This document shows positions 1 through 6,797 of a DNA stretch of 7,435 nt, piece by piece. Every line of letters begins with the position of its first letter. The first letter of the stretch is position 1. A program made the translations under genes and the position numbers. This DNA comes from an uncultured Caryophanales bacterium. Its GTDB lineage: Bacteria; Bacillota_I; Bacilli_A; RF39; UBA660. The stretch lies in NCBI GenBank assembly GCA_946402785.1, contig CAMIXP010000062.1, positions 1 through 7,435 of the forward strand, written 5' to 3'. A model generated the notes under the pieces. That model worked only from the letters and a program-made list of their open reading frames with translations. It searched no databases and was not told where the DNA came from.

Positions 1-1106
1 TGTTGTTTTACTTTTTCTATCTCAGAATAATCTAAGTTATAATGAGGTAAAACATATGGAAAGTATTGTCCTGGATCTGGCTTATATCCTTCTTGATCCA
101 AGTCTTGGAATAATCCCTTCATTGTTGTACAACATTGATATGTATATCCATGAGCTTGGAATTCACTCCAGCAATGTTCTTCTCCTGTAGGAAGTTTACC
201 AAATACATGAGTTGCAGGTACTTTCATCTCAGGGTTCCATAATAAAGAACTAAATAATCGTGCTTGTCCTGTACAAACACCTTTTCCATGATTTAAAGTA
301 CCAACAGGACGTGACTCCCAACAAGTTAAAGATTTTTTCAAATGAACAAGTCCATTTGCATCCGTTGTTATTTGACTATTCGCATAACCAATATCTAAAG
401 TATCAATATCAATATTATTAAAACTTCTAGGATCAAACAAATAATGGTAAGCTAAATAAGCTTTATCAAAATCCGTAAAATAAGCTTTATAGTAAGTTCT
501 ATCAATCTTATCACAATACTCTTGAATAGCTTTCTTTAATTGGAAAGTATCTCCTAAAGTTAAACCGTCTACTTTATTCTTTAGTCTTTGTAATACATTA
601 TCTGGATACCAAATTAAGTCTTCTTCTTTCATATGAAGTTGACCTCTAGCTTGATCTAGTGGAATCTTCGATACATTTTCTGCATCAAATCGATTTAATA
701 CCATTTGGAAAATTGTATTTTGATCACGATTCCAATTCATACTTTCCATAAAAGAAATATAAGCAGGTAAACTAGAATCAGATAAACGGAAATTATAAAT
801 TGCATAAGGTACTTCTGATAGATATTGTAAGAACTGAAAACGAAGCATACAATCATCGTAAGAAGTTACTTTTCCTTCATCATGAATCACAAAGTAATAA
901 AAATGGTTTTTATCTTTAAATTTTCCACTCTTCATTACATTTACAAATTGATCAGCAGAAATCTCTACCGTATAGATATTAGGTGATATAGATCCTACTG
1001 GGAAGTATTTTGCTAAATGACTTCCTTCTTTAACCAATCTTCCAGGAATTGGATTTGGTTCTTGTTTTAAAATTCCTTTTGAAACGAACTTTTCATAATT
1101 CTCCAT
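1..1106 (-). CDS. Transglutaminase-like (papain-fold) domain protein, C-terminus cut off by window edge
   Basis: The frame is open from ATG at 1106 to the window edge, giving 368 visible residues (M-E-N-Y-E-K-F-V); the C-terminus is missing. No signal peptide or membrane segment is visible, so it is probably cytoplasmic. Residues 1 to about 240 match no family I recognise. Residues about 255-328 resemble the transglutaminase-like fold: GKGVCTGQARLF places the nucleophile at Cys278, and EHCWSEF places His311 33 residues later, with W313 and G320 as usual. The family normally has a catalytic Asp about 15 residues after the His (as in xVDPT). Here that position is Cys326, preceded by Cys325. The start is supported by AAGGGGG at 1114-1120, seven bases upstream, and by an extended -10 promoter. 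Bacterial relatives include proteases, amidases and cross-linking enzymes, so the substrate cannot be named. Family assignment is moderately sure; activity is uncertain. Confidence 0.65.
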   Translation of the reverse strand, partial: MENYEKFVSKGILKQEPNPIPGRLVKEGSHLAKYFPVGSISPNIYTVEISADQFVNVMKSGKFKDKNHFYYFVIHDEGKVTSYDDCMLRFQFLQYLSEVPYAIYNFRLSDSSLPAYISFMESMNWNRDQNTIFQMVLNRFDAENVSKIPLDQARGQLHMKEEDLIWYPDNVLQRLKNKVDGLTLGDTFQLKKAIQEYCDKIDRTYYKAYFTDFDKAYLAYHYLFDPRSFNNIDIDTLDIGYANSQITTDANGLVHLKKSLTCWESRPVGTLNHGKGVCTGQARLFSSLLWNPEMKVPATHVFGKLPTGEEHCWSEFQAHGYTYQCCTTMKGLFQDLDQEGYKPDPGQYFPYVLPHYNLDYSEIEKVKQ

Positions 1107-1132
1107 TAAAGTTCCCCCTTCATTGATTGCTT

Positions 1133-1161
1133 ATTATAACACAAAATCAAAAAAAATGCAA
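1133..1161 (-). promoter_or_regulatory. Extended -10 promoter of the transglutaminase-like gene
   Basis: Read on the minus strand, TGTTATAAT (1141 to 1133) is a perfect -10 box with the TG extension. A weak -35 candidate, TTGCAT (1161 to 1156), lies 17 bp upstream. The predicted start near 1126 gives a leader of about 20 nt containing the AAGGGGG ribosome site. It lies just after the terminator of the preceding aminopeptidase gene. Confidence 0.7.
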
Positions 1162-1184
1162 AAAAAAGGAACCAAAGTTCCTTT
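1160..1184 (-). terminator. Rho-independent terminator of the M18 aminopeptidase gene
   Basis: The 8-bp perfect stem AAAGGAAC/GTTCCTTT (arms 1165-1172 and 1177-1184) has a 4-nt loop. On the minus strand it is followed by a T run (1164 to 1160, continuing the stem's own T's). The distal arm overlaps the aminopeptidase stop codon at 1183-1185. Confidence 0.75.
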
Positions 1185-2565
1185 ATGCATCTTGTAAGAA
1201 AGCTAAATAACATTTATAAGCTTCATAGATATCAGCTTTCGAAGTAATCTCCCAAGGAGCATGCATACTAAGTACCCCTACTCCACAGTCAATAACATTC
1301 ACATTACGATTTGCCAAGATATAAGCAATCGTACCTCCTCCACCAGCATCTACTTTTCCAAGTTCTGATATTTGGAAATGAACATTATGATCATCCATAA
1401 TTCTTCTTAATTTCGCAATAAATTCAGCATTCGCATCATTAGAACCACTCTTACCACGAGATCCTGTATACTTACAGAATACAACACCTTGGTTAAAGAA
1501 AGATGCATTTCTCTTATCCATCACGTCACTGTATAATGGATCATAAGCAGCATTAACATCACTAGATAACATGAAAGAATTGCTTAAGCATCTAGAAACA
1601 GCTGTATTTTCTGTATGACCTAGTAAATTACAAATTTCTTGTAGAGCATTTTCATAGAAAGAAGAATGCATTCCTGTTGCTCCTACACTACCAATTTCTT
1701 CTTTATCTACTAAAATACAACTAATCGTTCTACCACAAGGAGGACAATCTAAGAAAGCACGTAAAGAAGTATAAGCACAAACCTTATCATCTTGACCATA
1801 ACCCATAATCATAGATTGATCAAATCCAAAATCTCTTGCATTACCCGCAGGTACGACTTCAATTTCAGCAGATAAGAAATCATCTTCTTCAATACGATAT
1901 TTACGATTTAAGATTTCTAATACATTTTTCTTAACTAAATCTTTTTCATCTTTCTCATCGGTTTGTAGAGGAACACTACCAATTAATAAATCTAGTTTTT
2001 CTCCTTCAATAACCTTAGAAGCTTCCTTCTTCATTTGTTCTTGTCCTAAATGAGGAAGTAAATCCGTAATTCCAAATACTGGATCCTCATCATCTTCTCC
2101 AATTTCAACCGCAATGACTTCTCCATCCTTCTTAACCACAACACCATGTAATGCCAAAGGAATAGTAACCCATTGATACTTCTTAATACCACCATAATAA
2201 TGCGTATCTAAATAAGCAAATTCATCTTCTTCATAAATAGGATTTGCTTTTAAATCAAGTCTTGGAGAATCTACATGAGCTCCTAAGATATTCATACCCT
2301 TCGTAATATCTTCTTCTCCAATCACAAATAAAGCCAAACTTTTACCACGATTATTAACATAAACTTTATCTCCTGGTTTTAAAGGCTTATTCTCTTCAAT
2401 ATAAGAATCTAAGTTTTTAAACTCCATATTATCCGCTAAAATAATAGAGTTCATAACTACTTCTCTTTCAATTTTACTTACACTTAAAAAGGCACGATAG
2501 TCATCACACACTTCATTTAACGTCTCTTCATCAGAGAAATCATATTTTTTCCATACATTTTCCAT
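1183..2565 (-). CDS. M18 family zinc aminopeptidase (aspartyl aminopeptidase-like)
   Basis: This cytosolic dinuclear-metal exopeptidase should remove N-terminal residues from peptides, often acidic ones in this family. The 460-residue length is normal for M18. All expected metal and catalytic positions are present: His97 and Asp99 in GAHVDSPRLDLK, bridging Asp259 in GQDDKVCAY, Glu289-Glu290 in DKEEIGSVG, Asp336 in SSDVNAA and His435 in SMHAPWE. The Gly-rich stretch DAGGGGT is at 407-413. There is no signal peptide. ATG at 2565 is preceded by a perfect AGGAGG (2576-2581), at a slightly long spacing of 10 nt with no better in-frame start. The gene has its own extended -10 promoter and a hairpin terminator, so it is probably monocistronic. 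Its likely role is peptide turnover. Family assignment is very sure; the residue preference (Asp/Glu versus broader) cannot be read from sequence alone. Confidence 0.95.
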   Translation of the reverse strand: MENVWKKYDFSDEETLNEVCDDYRAFLSVSKIEREVVMNSIILADNMEFKNLDSYIEENKPLKPGDKVYVNNRGKSLALFVIGEEDITKGMNILGAHVDSPRLDLKANPIYEEDEFAYLDTHYYGGIKKYQWVTIPLALHGVVVKKDGEVIAVEIGEDDEDPVFGITDLLPHLGQEQMKKEASKVIEGEKLDLLIGSVPLQTDEKDEKDLVKKNVLEILNRKYRIEEDDFLSAEIEVVPAGNARDFGFDQSMIMGYGQDDKVCAYTSLRAFLDCPPCGRTISCILVDKEEIGSVGATGMHSSFYENALQEICNLLGHTENTAVSRCLSNSFMLSSDVNAAYDPLYSDVMDKRNASFFNQGVVFCKYTGSRGKSGSNDANAEFIAKLRRIMDDHNVHFQISELGKVDAGGGGTIAYILANRNVNVIDCGVGVLSMHAPWEITSKADIYEAYKCYLAFLQDA

Positions 2566-2591
2566 ATCACACTGGCCTCCTATTCTTTTTC

Positions 2592-2600
2592 ATTATATCA
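2592..2600 (-). promoter_or_regulatory. Extended -10 promoter of the M18 aminopeptidase gene
   Basis: On the minus strand TGATATAAT (2600 to 2592) is a perfect extended -10. No good -35 is seen; TTCTTT (2619 to 2614) at 16 bp is the best candidate and lies inside the preceding terminator. The predicted start near 2585 gives a 20-nt leader carrying AGGAGG. Confidence 0.65.
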
Positions 2601-2610
2601 TAAGAGTACA

Positions 2611-2640
2611 AAAAAAGAACTACGTTTTGTAGTTCTTTTT
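2611..2640. terminator. Strong hairpin terminator after the surface-protein gene, usable in both directions
   Basis: A perfect 12-bp stem, AAAAAGAACTAC (2612-2623) with GTAGTTCTTTTT (2629-2640), has a 5-nt loop. It lies 6 bp past the stop of the surface-protein gene. T runs flank it on both strands, so it could also stop plus-strand transcription, although no plus-strand gene is present. Confidence 0.85.
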
Positions 2641-2646
2641 ATTTTT

Positions 2647-3903
2647 TTAAGCTAATCTAAATGCTGGAGCAATTCCGATAGCAGAATCAGCAACCACATT
2701 TCCTTTGGCACCAGAAGTTGATACTTGAACAAAGTCTGTTGCACTACTTGCAGCTGGACTACGTAAATACCATCCTGTACTTACACCATTAAATTTCTTA
2801 ATAGCTAATCCATAGTTCGTTGTTGTTGTAACACTAGATTGTTCATAGTATTCTAATTGTTTTGAATAAGCATTAGCAGGATCTGCATAAATTTCTGTTT
2901 CATCTAATAAGTATAATTTATCACTTGTTGTTGCATAAGATCCATCAGCATTACGAGATACAACATTCGTTGCTAGAATAACTTCTTTTAAATCACTTGG
3001 TAAGGCATTATATACTTCACTATTGATATAAGTACGAAGTTCACTTCCTGACCAACCACCATTGGTTGTAGCAGAAGAATTAAAGGCATGATTTGTAACA
3101 GCATCTGTAAATTCTAATACAAATCCACATCCTGATTGACTGAATCCGCTTGTTCCACATCCAGCACCTTCACTATCCATATTAGCAATTCTAACATAAT
3201 GAACTCCGAATTCTCCCATATCAATTTCTTTCATATCTCCAAGAGAGTATGCAGCTGTATTACCAGTACTTGCAGCACCAGCAATTGTTGACCAATCATC
3301 ATCTTCAAAAGATACTGGTCTAACTCTTACTTCAATAGCATCATCATTTGCTTGAACATAGTTAACATTGAAACGTAAAGAAATTGTTTGATCTTCTGTT
3401 GGTAAATCAGCTTCTGCAACATCAGCTTTAAATCCAACATAAACATCTAAAATCTCTGTTTCTCCACTTAATAATTCTTGATTTTCTTTGATTAACGTTC
3501 CATCTTCATATTTAACATAATATTCTAAGTATGGAGGTAGGGAACCATCTGTAATTGGATTACCATTCAACATATATTGAACAGATCCAATCATTGCATC
3601 AATTGTTCCATCATTAACAACATCAACTAGGAATTCATAACAATCACCTGGTTTATTTAAAGTAATTGTATAATTGATTTCTGTATCATTAGATGGATTA
3701 ATAGTAGCAGCAACATCTCCATTGGATAAAGCTACACTATTATCAAGGACATCTACATAATCAAAATGGACATCCCAACTAACTTCATTAATTTGAGAAG
3801 AACCACTAATATTTAAAGTTGCACTCAAATAAGAATAACCAATTGTAATACTAAATACTAATAATAATAAAATAATAATTCCTAAATATCTTTTCTTTCG
3901 CAT
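2647..3903 (-). CDS. Surface/secreted protein: SipW-type (TasA/camelysin-like) N-terminal region plus DUF6273-like C-terminal domain
   Basis: From ATG at 3903 the product has 418 residues. Residues 2-5 (RKKR) and a hydrophobic segment (about 7-25) form a signal peptide or membrane anchor, followed by YLSATLNISGSS. This resembles exported proteins processed by SipW-like signal peptidases. Residues 40-185 look like an all-beta domain (VSWDVHFDYV, then alternating strands and NYTITLNKPGDCYEF). Residues about 200-418 resemble the DUF6273 domain: DDWSTIAGAA, HYVRIAN, paired Cys249/Cys259, GGWSGSELRTYIN, SDKLYLL, WYLRSP at 378-383 and the terminal APAFRLA. There is no LPxTG sorting signal, so it is N-terminally anchored or released. 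I prefer ATG 3903 over GTG 3912: AGGAG at 3912-3916 overlaps the GTG but is 8 nt from the ATG. Domain recognition is from memory; the ligand or role is unknown, and no SipW gene is in the window. Confidence 0.8.
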   Translation of the reverse strand: MRKKRYLGIIILLLLVFSITIGYSYLSATLNISGSSQINEVSWDVHFDYVDVLDNSVALSNGDVAATINPSNDTEINYTITLNKPGDCYEFLVDVVNDGTIDAMIGSVQYMLNGNPITDGSLPPYLEYYVKYEDGTLIKENQELLSGETEILDVYVGFKADVAEADLPTEDQTISLRFNVNYVQANDDAIEVRVRPVSFEDDDWSTIAGAASTGNTAAYSLGDMKEIDMGEFGVHYVRIANMDSEGAGCGTSGFSQSGCGFVLEFTDAVTNHAFNSSATTNGGWSGSELRTYINSEVYNALPSDLKEVILATNVVSRNADGSYATTSDKLYLLDETEIYADPANAYSKQLEYYEQSSVTTTTNYGLAIKKFNGVSTGWYLRSPAASSATDFVQVSTSGAKGNVVADSAIGIAPAFRLA

Positions 3904-3925
3904 AACACACACTCCTACAATAATA

Positions 3926-3934
3926 AGTATAACA
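3926..3934 (-). promoter_or_regulatory. Extended -10 promoter of the surface-protein gene
   Basis: On the minus strand TGTTATACT (3934 to 3926) matches an extended -10 with 5/6 in the core. No convincing -35 is seen; TTGTTT (3956 to 3951) would need a 19-bp spacer. The predicted start near 3919 gives a leader of about 16 nt with AGGAG close to its 5' end, favouring ATG 3903 as the start. Confidence 0.55.
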
Positions 3935-3954
3935 TAATTAAAAAAAAATTAAAC

Positions 3955-3983
3955 AAAAAAAAGACCCTTTTACAAGTCTTTTT
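3955..3983 (-). terminator. Rho-independent terminator of mraY
   Basis: The 8-bp stem AAAAAGAC (3958-3965) with GTCTTTTT (3976-3983) has a 10-nt loop. On the minus strand it ends in a run of eight T's (3962 to 3955). The proximal arm overlaps the mraY stop codon at 3982-3984. Confidence 0.7.
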
Positions 3984-4962
3984 ACACCCAAACTCCAAAG
4001 ACAATTCCAGCCATCGCAAGAATAAGTCCTGCAACCCAAAACATCTTTACAATATCTCTTTCATCCCATCCTAATTTTTCAAAATGATGATGAAGTGGTG
4101 TCATTAAGAAAATCTTCTTTTTAAACACAATCATCCAGAATGTTTGTAAGATAACAGATAGTGTTTCAATAACGAAGATAAAGGCAACAACAAGTAGCGT
4201 CAACTCTCTATGTGTTAGAATCGCAATGGCACCCATTGCAGCTCCTAATGCAAGAGATCCCGTATCTCCCATAAAGATCTTCGCAGGATTCGTATTATAA
4301 ACTAAGAATCCAAATAAACTACCAACTAAGATTAAACTAAATAATCCAATATCTTCAAATCCAACAGATAAAGATATTAAAGCATAGGCAACAAAGGCAA
4401 TCGCACAAAGTCCACCCGCAAGTCCATCTAATCCATCGGTTAAGTTAACTGCGTTACTAGCTCCTACTAATACAAATAGAATCGCAAGTCCATACAACCA
4501 ACCCATCTCTAAATCAATATGAAGCGTTCCAACTACCCAAGCAGTTTGACCTCCACTTCTCATATAGATATAGAAGAATCCAATCGCAATTAATACTTGC
4601 ATAAATAATTTTTGATAAACGGTTAATCCTTCATTATTCCCCTTCTTAATCGATAAGAAATCATCTAAGAAACCAATCAAGGTATAACCAATAAAAACTA
4701 ATAATACAATTCCTAAATTCGAAGTATATGTAATCTTATCTGTCAAAACTAAACCTAAAGTAGCGAGTACCGTCGGTACAATAAAGATAAGACCTCCCAT
4801 CGTAGGAGTACCTTCTTTCTTTCGATGTGCTTCTCCTACAAAGATGGATATTTTTTGTCCAACACGCATTTTCTTAAGGATTGGTACCAAAACAAATCCC
4901 AAAACAACGGATGACAAAAAACCAATCATAATTGCAAAAACAGCTTTCGTTAGTAATAGCAT
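3982..4962 (-). CDS. mraY: MraY, phospho-N-acetylmuramoyl-pentapeptide transferase
   Basis: This integral membrane enzyme transfers phospho-MurNAc-pentapeptide from UDP to undecaprenyl phosphate, making lipid I, the first membrane step of peptidoglycan synthesis. About ten hydrophobic helices are visible. In numbering from the upstream ATG 4977, the hallmarks are GTPTMGG (56-62), the Asp-Asp pair D105-D106 in FLDD, NAVNLTDGLDGLAGG (175-189), FMGDTGSLALG with D238, and the HHH motif (296-298) in PLHHHFEKLGWDE. I choose ATG 4962, giving 326 residues. GGAG at 4972-4975 lies nine bases before it, and the promoter start near 4981 would leave ATG 4977 with only a 4-nt leader. The shorter N-terminus also matches the usual length in Bacillus MraY. 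No mur, fts or other dcw-cluster gene adjoins it; it appears to be transcribed alone. The function is very sure; the start is likely. Confidence 0.95.
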   Translation of the reverse strand: MLLLTKAVFAIMIGFLSSVVLGFVLVPILKKMRVGQKISIFVGEAHRKKEGTPTMGGLIFIVPTVLATLGLVLTDKITYTSNLGIVLLVFIGYTLIGFLDDFLSIKKGNNEGLTVYQKLFMQVLIAIGFFYIYMRSGGQTAWVVGTLHIDLEMGWLYGLAILFVLVGASNAVNLTDGLDGLAGGLCAIAFVAYALISLSVGFEDIGLFSLILVGSLFGFLVYNTNPAKIFMGDTGSLALGAAMGAIAILTHRELTLLVVAFIFVIETLSVILQTFWMIVFKKKIFLMTPLHHHFEKLGWDERDIVKMFWVAGLILAMAGIVFGVWV

Positions 4963-4987
4963 GTTTTTCAACTCCATTTCTTGAAAT

Positions 4988-5016
4988 ATTATATCATATC
5001 AAAAACACGATATGAA
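4988..5016 (-). promoter_or_regulatory. mraY promoter (extended -10 plus partial -35)
   Basis: On the minus strand TGATATAAT (4996 to 4988) is a perfect extended -10, and TTCATA (5016 to 5011; 4/6 to consensus) lies 17 bp upstream. The predicted start near 4981 gives a 19-nt leader to ATG 4962. The -35 overlaps a hairpin following the upstream coiled-coil gene. Confidence 0.7.
4994..5015. repeat. Short inverted repeat spanning the mraY promoter spacer
   Basis: TCATATC (4994-5000) and GATATGA (5009-5015) are perfect 7-bp inverted arms around an 8-bp centre. One arm covers the TG of the extended -10; the other covers most of the -35. The position fits an operator, but in DNA this AT-rich 7-bp arms may be chance. 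Confidence 0.3.
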
Positions 5017-5033
5017 ATAGGTTTCCCCTATTT
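5015..5033. terminator. Weak hairpin after the coiled-coil gene
   Basis: AAATAGG (5015-5021) pairs with CCTATTT (5027-5033) around a 5-nt loop, just past the stop at 5040-5042. On the minus strand only three T's end the stem before CATATC, so termination there should be poor. On the plus strand the T run is longer, but no gene reads into it. Some read-through into mraY is therefore possible. Confidence 0.4.
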
Positions 5034-5039
5034 TTTCAA

Positions 5040-6719
5040 TTAATTGACAGGATACTCTCCCATCGTTTTCACTTTCGCATCATTTTTCTCTAATTCTAAT
5101 TCTTGTTGCTTCTTAATCTTATTCATTTCATATTCTTTTTCTTCCATATCTCGTTTGACTTTACGAAGATTAGCAAGTAATTCATCAAACTCTGGAACAA
5201 CCCCAATATAATCTTTATAACGATCTTCTAATTCAATCATCATCTTATCAATTTGATCACTGGTTTTCCCAAGAACACGAATAGCATCTTCCAAAGAATC
5301 AATACTTCCTTGAATCTGATTATGATAATCTTTTACGGTAATGACTTTATAAACTCTCGTTCTCGTTTGAGGACGAATCACATTATTCATGAAATATAGA
5401 TAAGCTGCTGCACTAGCCGCAGCCCCTCTCGCAAACCTTGGCCCTGGTAAAAACATTTGGAAAGAAAGCATACGAAGAAGTCTTCTACTTTGTCTTGTCA
5501 TGCCAACAAACTCTTCTTTGACTCTTTCTGTCTCCGTAGTTGCATTTCTTACCTTTTCTTGAATCTCTTTTAATAAACGATTTTGATCATATTGAAACTC
5601 TAATAATTGATTATTAAGTCTCTCTAAAGAATAATAATGACTCTTTAATTGTTCAAAATCTTTTTCACGATCTTGTAGTTGATCCTTCTTATCTTCTACT
5701 GTTTTCGTAAATTTACCACGTTTTTGTTCTAATTCATCTAATTTTTCAGAAATCATAACATACAAAGGAGAATCCTTTACTTCTGATAAGATTCTTTTAT
5801 TATGAAATTCTCTTAAATATCCTTCAATTAAATAGTAAATATAATTATCATCGTATTTATCTAAATCTTCTATTTTAATTTTCTTCTTTAATTCATCTAC
5901 TTTATCAATAATATCAGATAATCTGTCTAGAATAATTTCCGCATCTCGACTTAAAACAACATCTTCTCCCTCATCTACTAATACATTGTATTCATAAATG
6001 ACTTGTCTTAATTCATAACGAATATCTTTTAATTGCTTCTCATATTCATCAACAATCTTTCTAGACTTTAATTGATCTAGTTTATTTTTTGCTTCAGGAG
6101 ATAGATCCGAAAAATCAATATCCGATAATTCATGATCAATAAAAGTATCTAAATCAACTGTCTCAGGAGAAGATAATACTTCTTCTTCAAAAGCCTTTAC
6201 TCTCTCTTGTTTTACTTCTTCACTTGTTTTAGGAGTAGTAGAAGGAATTGTTTTAGGTACTTCTTTCTTCTCATCTTTCAAAGTAAGAATTTCAACATCT
6301 TCTTTTACTTCTGGTAGTTCTTTTAAATCTTCAATATCATCAGATACATAAACAATAATTTTTTCTCCGGTTGGAGTGGTAATAACACGTTTTCTTTTTT
6401 GTTTCTCACGAAACTCCTCAGGAGTCATATGAGTAACATCCCCATCATACTCTTTAATTCTCCATTTAGAATTTTCTTCTTCGGTATCATGTTTCCTTCC
6501 AGTTGCGGTATCATAAAGAGTCTGAACCAATCCTCCACCAACGACAATTGGTAAAGTCTTAATCAAAGTATAAAATTGTTTCTTACGAACTTTTTGCTCT
6601 AGTTCCGCAATTTCACGTTGCTCTTCAAAATCTTCTAATTTCTGTTTTTGTTCTCTAGAAATTCTCATTTGACGGCGACGATCATTGACTCCACCTTTCG
6701 CTCCAATTGTCTCATTCAT
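5040..6719 (-). CDS. Coiled-coil protein of unknown function with two hydrophobic segments
   Basis: I do not recognise this 559-residue protein. The N-terminus is very basic and polar (DRRRQMRISREQKQK), with a predicted helix to about 48. A hydrophobic stretch at about 49-69 (FYTLIKTLPIVVGGGLVQTL) could be a membrane segment. Residues 75-200 are charged and low in complexity, including KTIPSTTPKTSEE, and look disordered. Long heptad-like, Glu/Lys-rich helices run at about 205-285 and 320-412. A second hydrophobic, Ala-rich stretch lies at about 416-446 (FARGAAASAAAYLYF), and another coiled coil runs from about 463 to 550. The layout suggests a membrane-tethered scaffold, but that is inference. 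ATG 6719 is supported by GGTGAT at 6725-6730. The gene lies directly upstream of mraY with only a weak hairpin between, so partial co-transcription is possible. Being a real gene is very likely from the long open frame and codon pattern. Confidence 0.85.
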   Translation of the reverse strand: MNETIGAKGGVNDRRRQMRISREQKQKLEDFEEQREIAELEQKVRKKQFYTLIKTLPIVVGGGLVQTLYDTATGRKHDTEEENSKWRIKEYDGDVTHMTPEEFREKQKRKRVITTPTGEKIIVYVSDDIEDLKELPEVKEDVEILTLKDEKKEVPKTIPSTTPKTSEEVKQERVKAFEEEVLSSPETVDLDTFIDHELSDIDFSDLSPEAKNKLDQLKSRKIVDEYEKQLKDIRYELRQVIYEYNVLVDEGEDVVLSRDAEIILDRLSDIIDKVDELKKKIKIEDLDKYDDNYIYYLIEGYLREFHNKRILSEVKDSPLYVMISEKLDELEQKRGKFTKTVEDKKDQLQDREKDFEQLKSHYYSLERLNNQLLEFQYDQNRLLKEIQEKVRNATTETERVKEEFVGMTRQSRRLLRMLSFQMFLPGPRFARGAAASAAAYLYFMNNVIRPQTRTRVYKVITVKDYHNQIQGSIDSLEDAIRVLGKTSDQIDKMMIELEDRYKDYIGVVPEFDELLANLRKVKRDMEEKEYEMNKIKKQQELELEKNDAKVKTMGEYPVN

Positions 6720-6736
6720 GGATAATCACCACAATA

Positions 6737-6747
6737 AGTTTATCATA
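6737..6747 (-). promoter_or_regulatory. Possible -10 region of the coiled-coil gene
   Basis: Two overlapping candidates are seen on the minus strand: TATGAT (6747 to 6742, 5/6 to consensus) and TGATAAACT (6745 to 6737, extended but 4/6). Neither has a clear -35. TATGAT would give a leader of about 16 nt, like the neighbouring genes. Confidence 0.35.
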
Positions 6748-6755
6748 AATCAAAC

Positions 6756-6788
6756 AAAAAAAGACTTTTTTCAGAATAAAAGTCTTTT
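6756..6788 (-). terminator. Rho-independent terminator of the ATP-grasp gene
   Basis: A perfect 11-bp stem, AAAAGACTTTT (6759-6769) with AAAAGTCTTTT (6778-6788), has an 8-nt loop. On the minus strand it ends in seven T's (6762 to 6756). It begins 9 bp past the stop codon at 6798-6800. Confidence 0.8.
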
Positions 6789-6797
6789 ACTTGACTA

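Noticed and set aside
2647..2780. The C-terminal end of the surface protein as a diversity-generating retroelement variable region
   Set aside because: The domain end looks lectin-like, but there is no reverse transcriptase, no template repeat and no near-copy of this segment in the window.
3904..3912. GTG at 3912 as the start of the surface protein
   Set aside because: The AGGAG ribosome site overlaps this codon, whereas ATG at 3903 is at normal spacing and begins directly with the basic RKKR of the signal peptide.
3958..6788. The similar AAAAGAC/GTCTTTT stems at 3958-3983 and 6759-6788 as a dispersed repeat family
   Set aside because: The likeness covers only about eight bases, and both are explained as ordinary terminator stems in AT-rich DNA.
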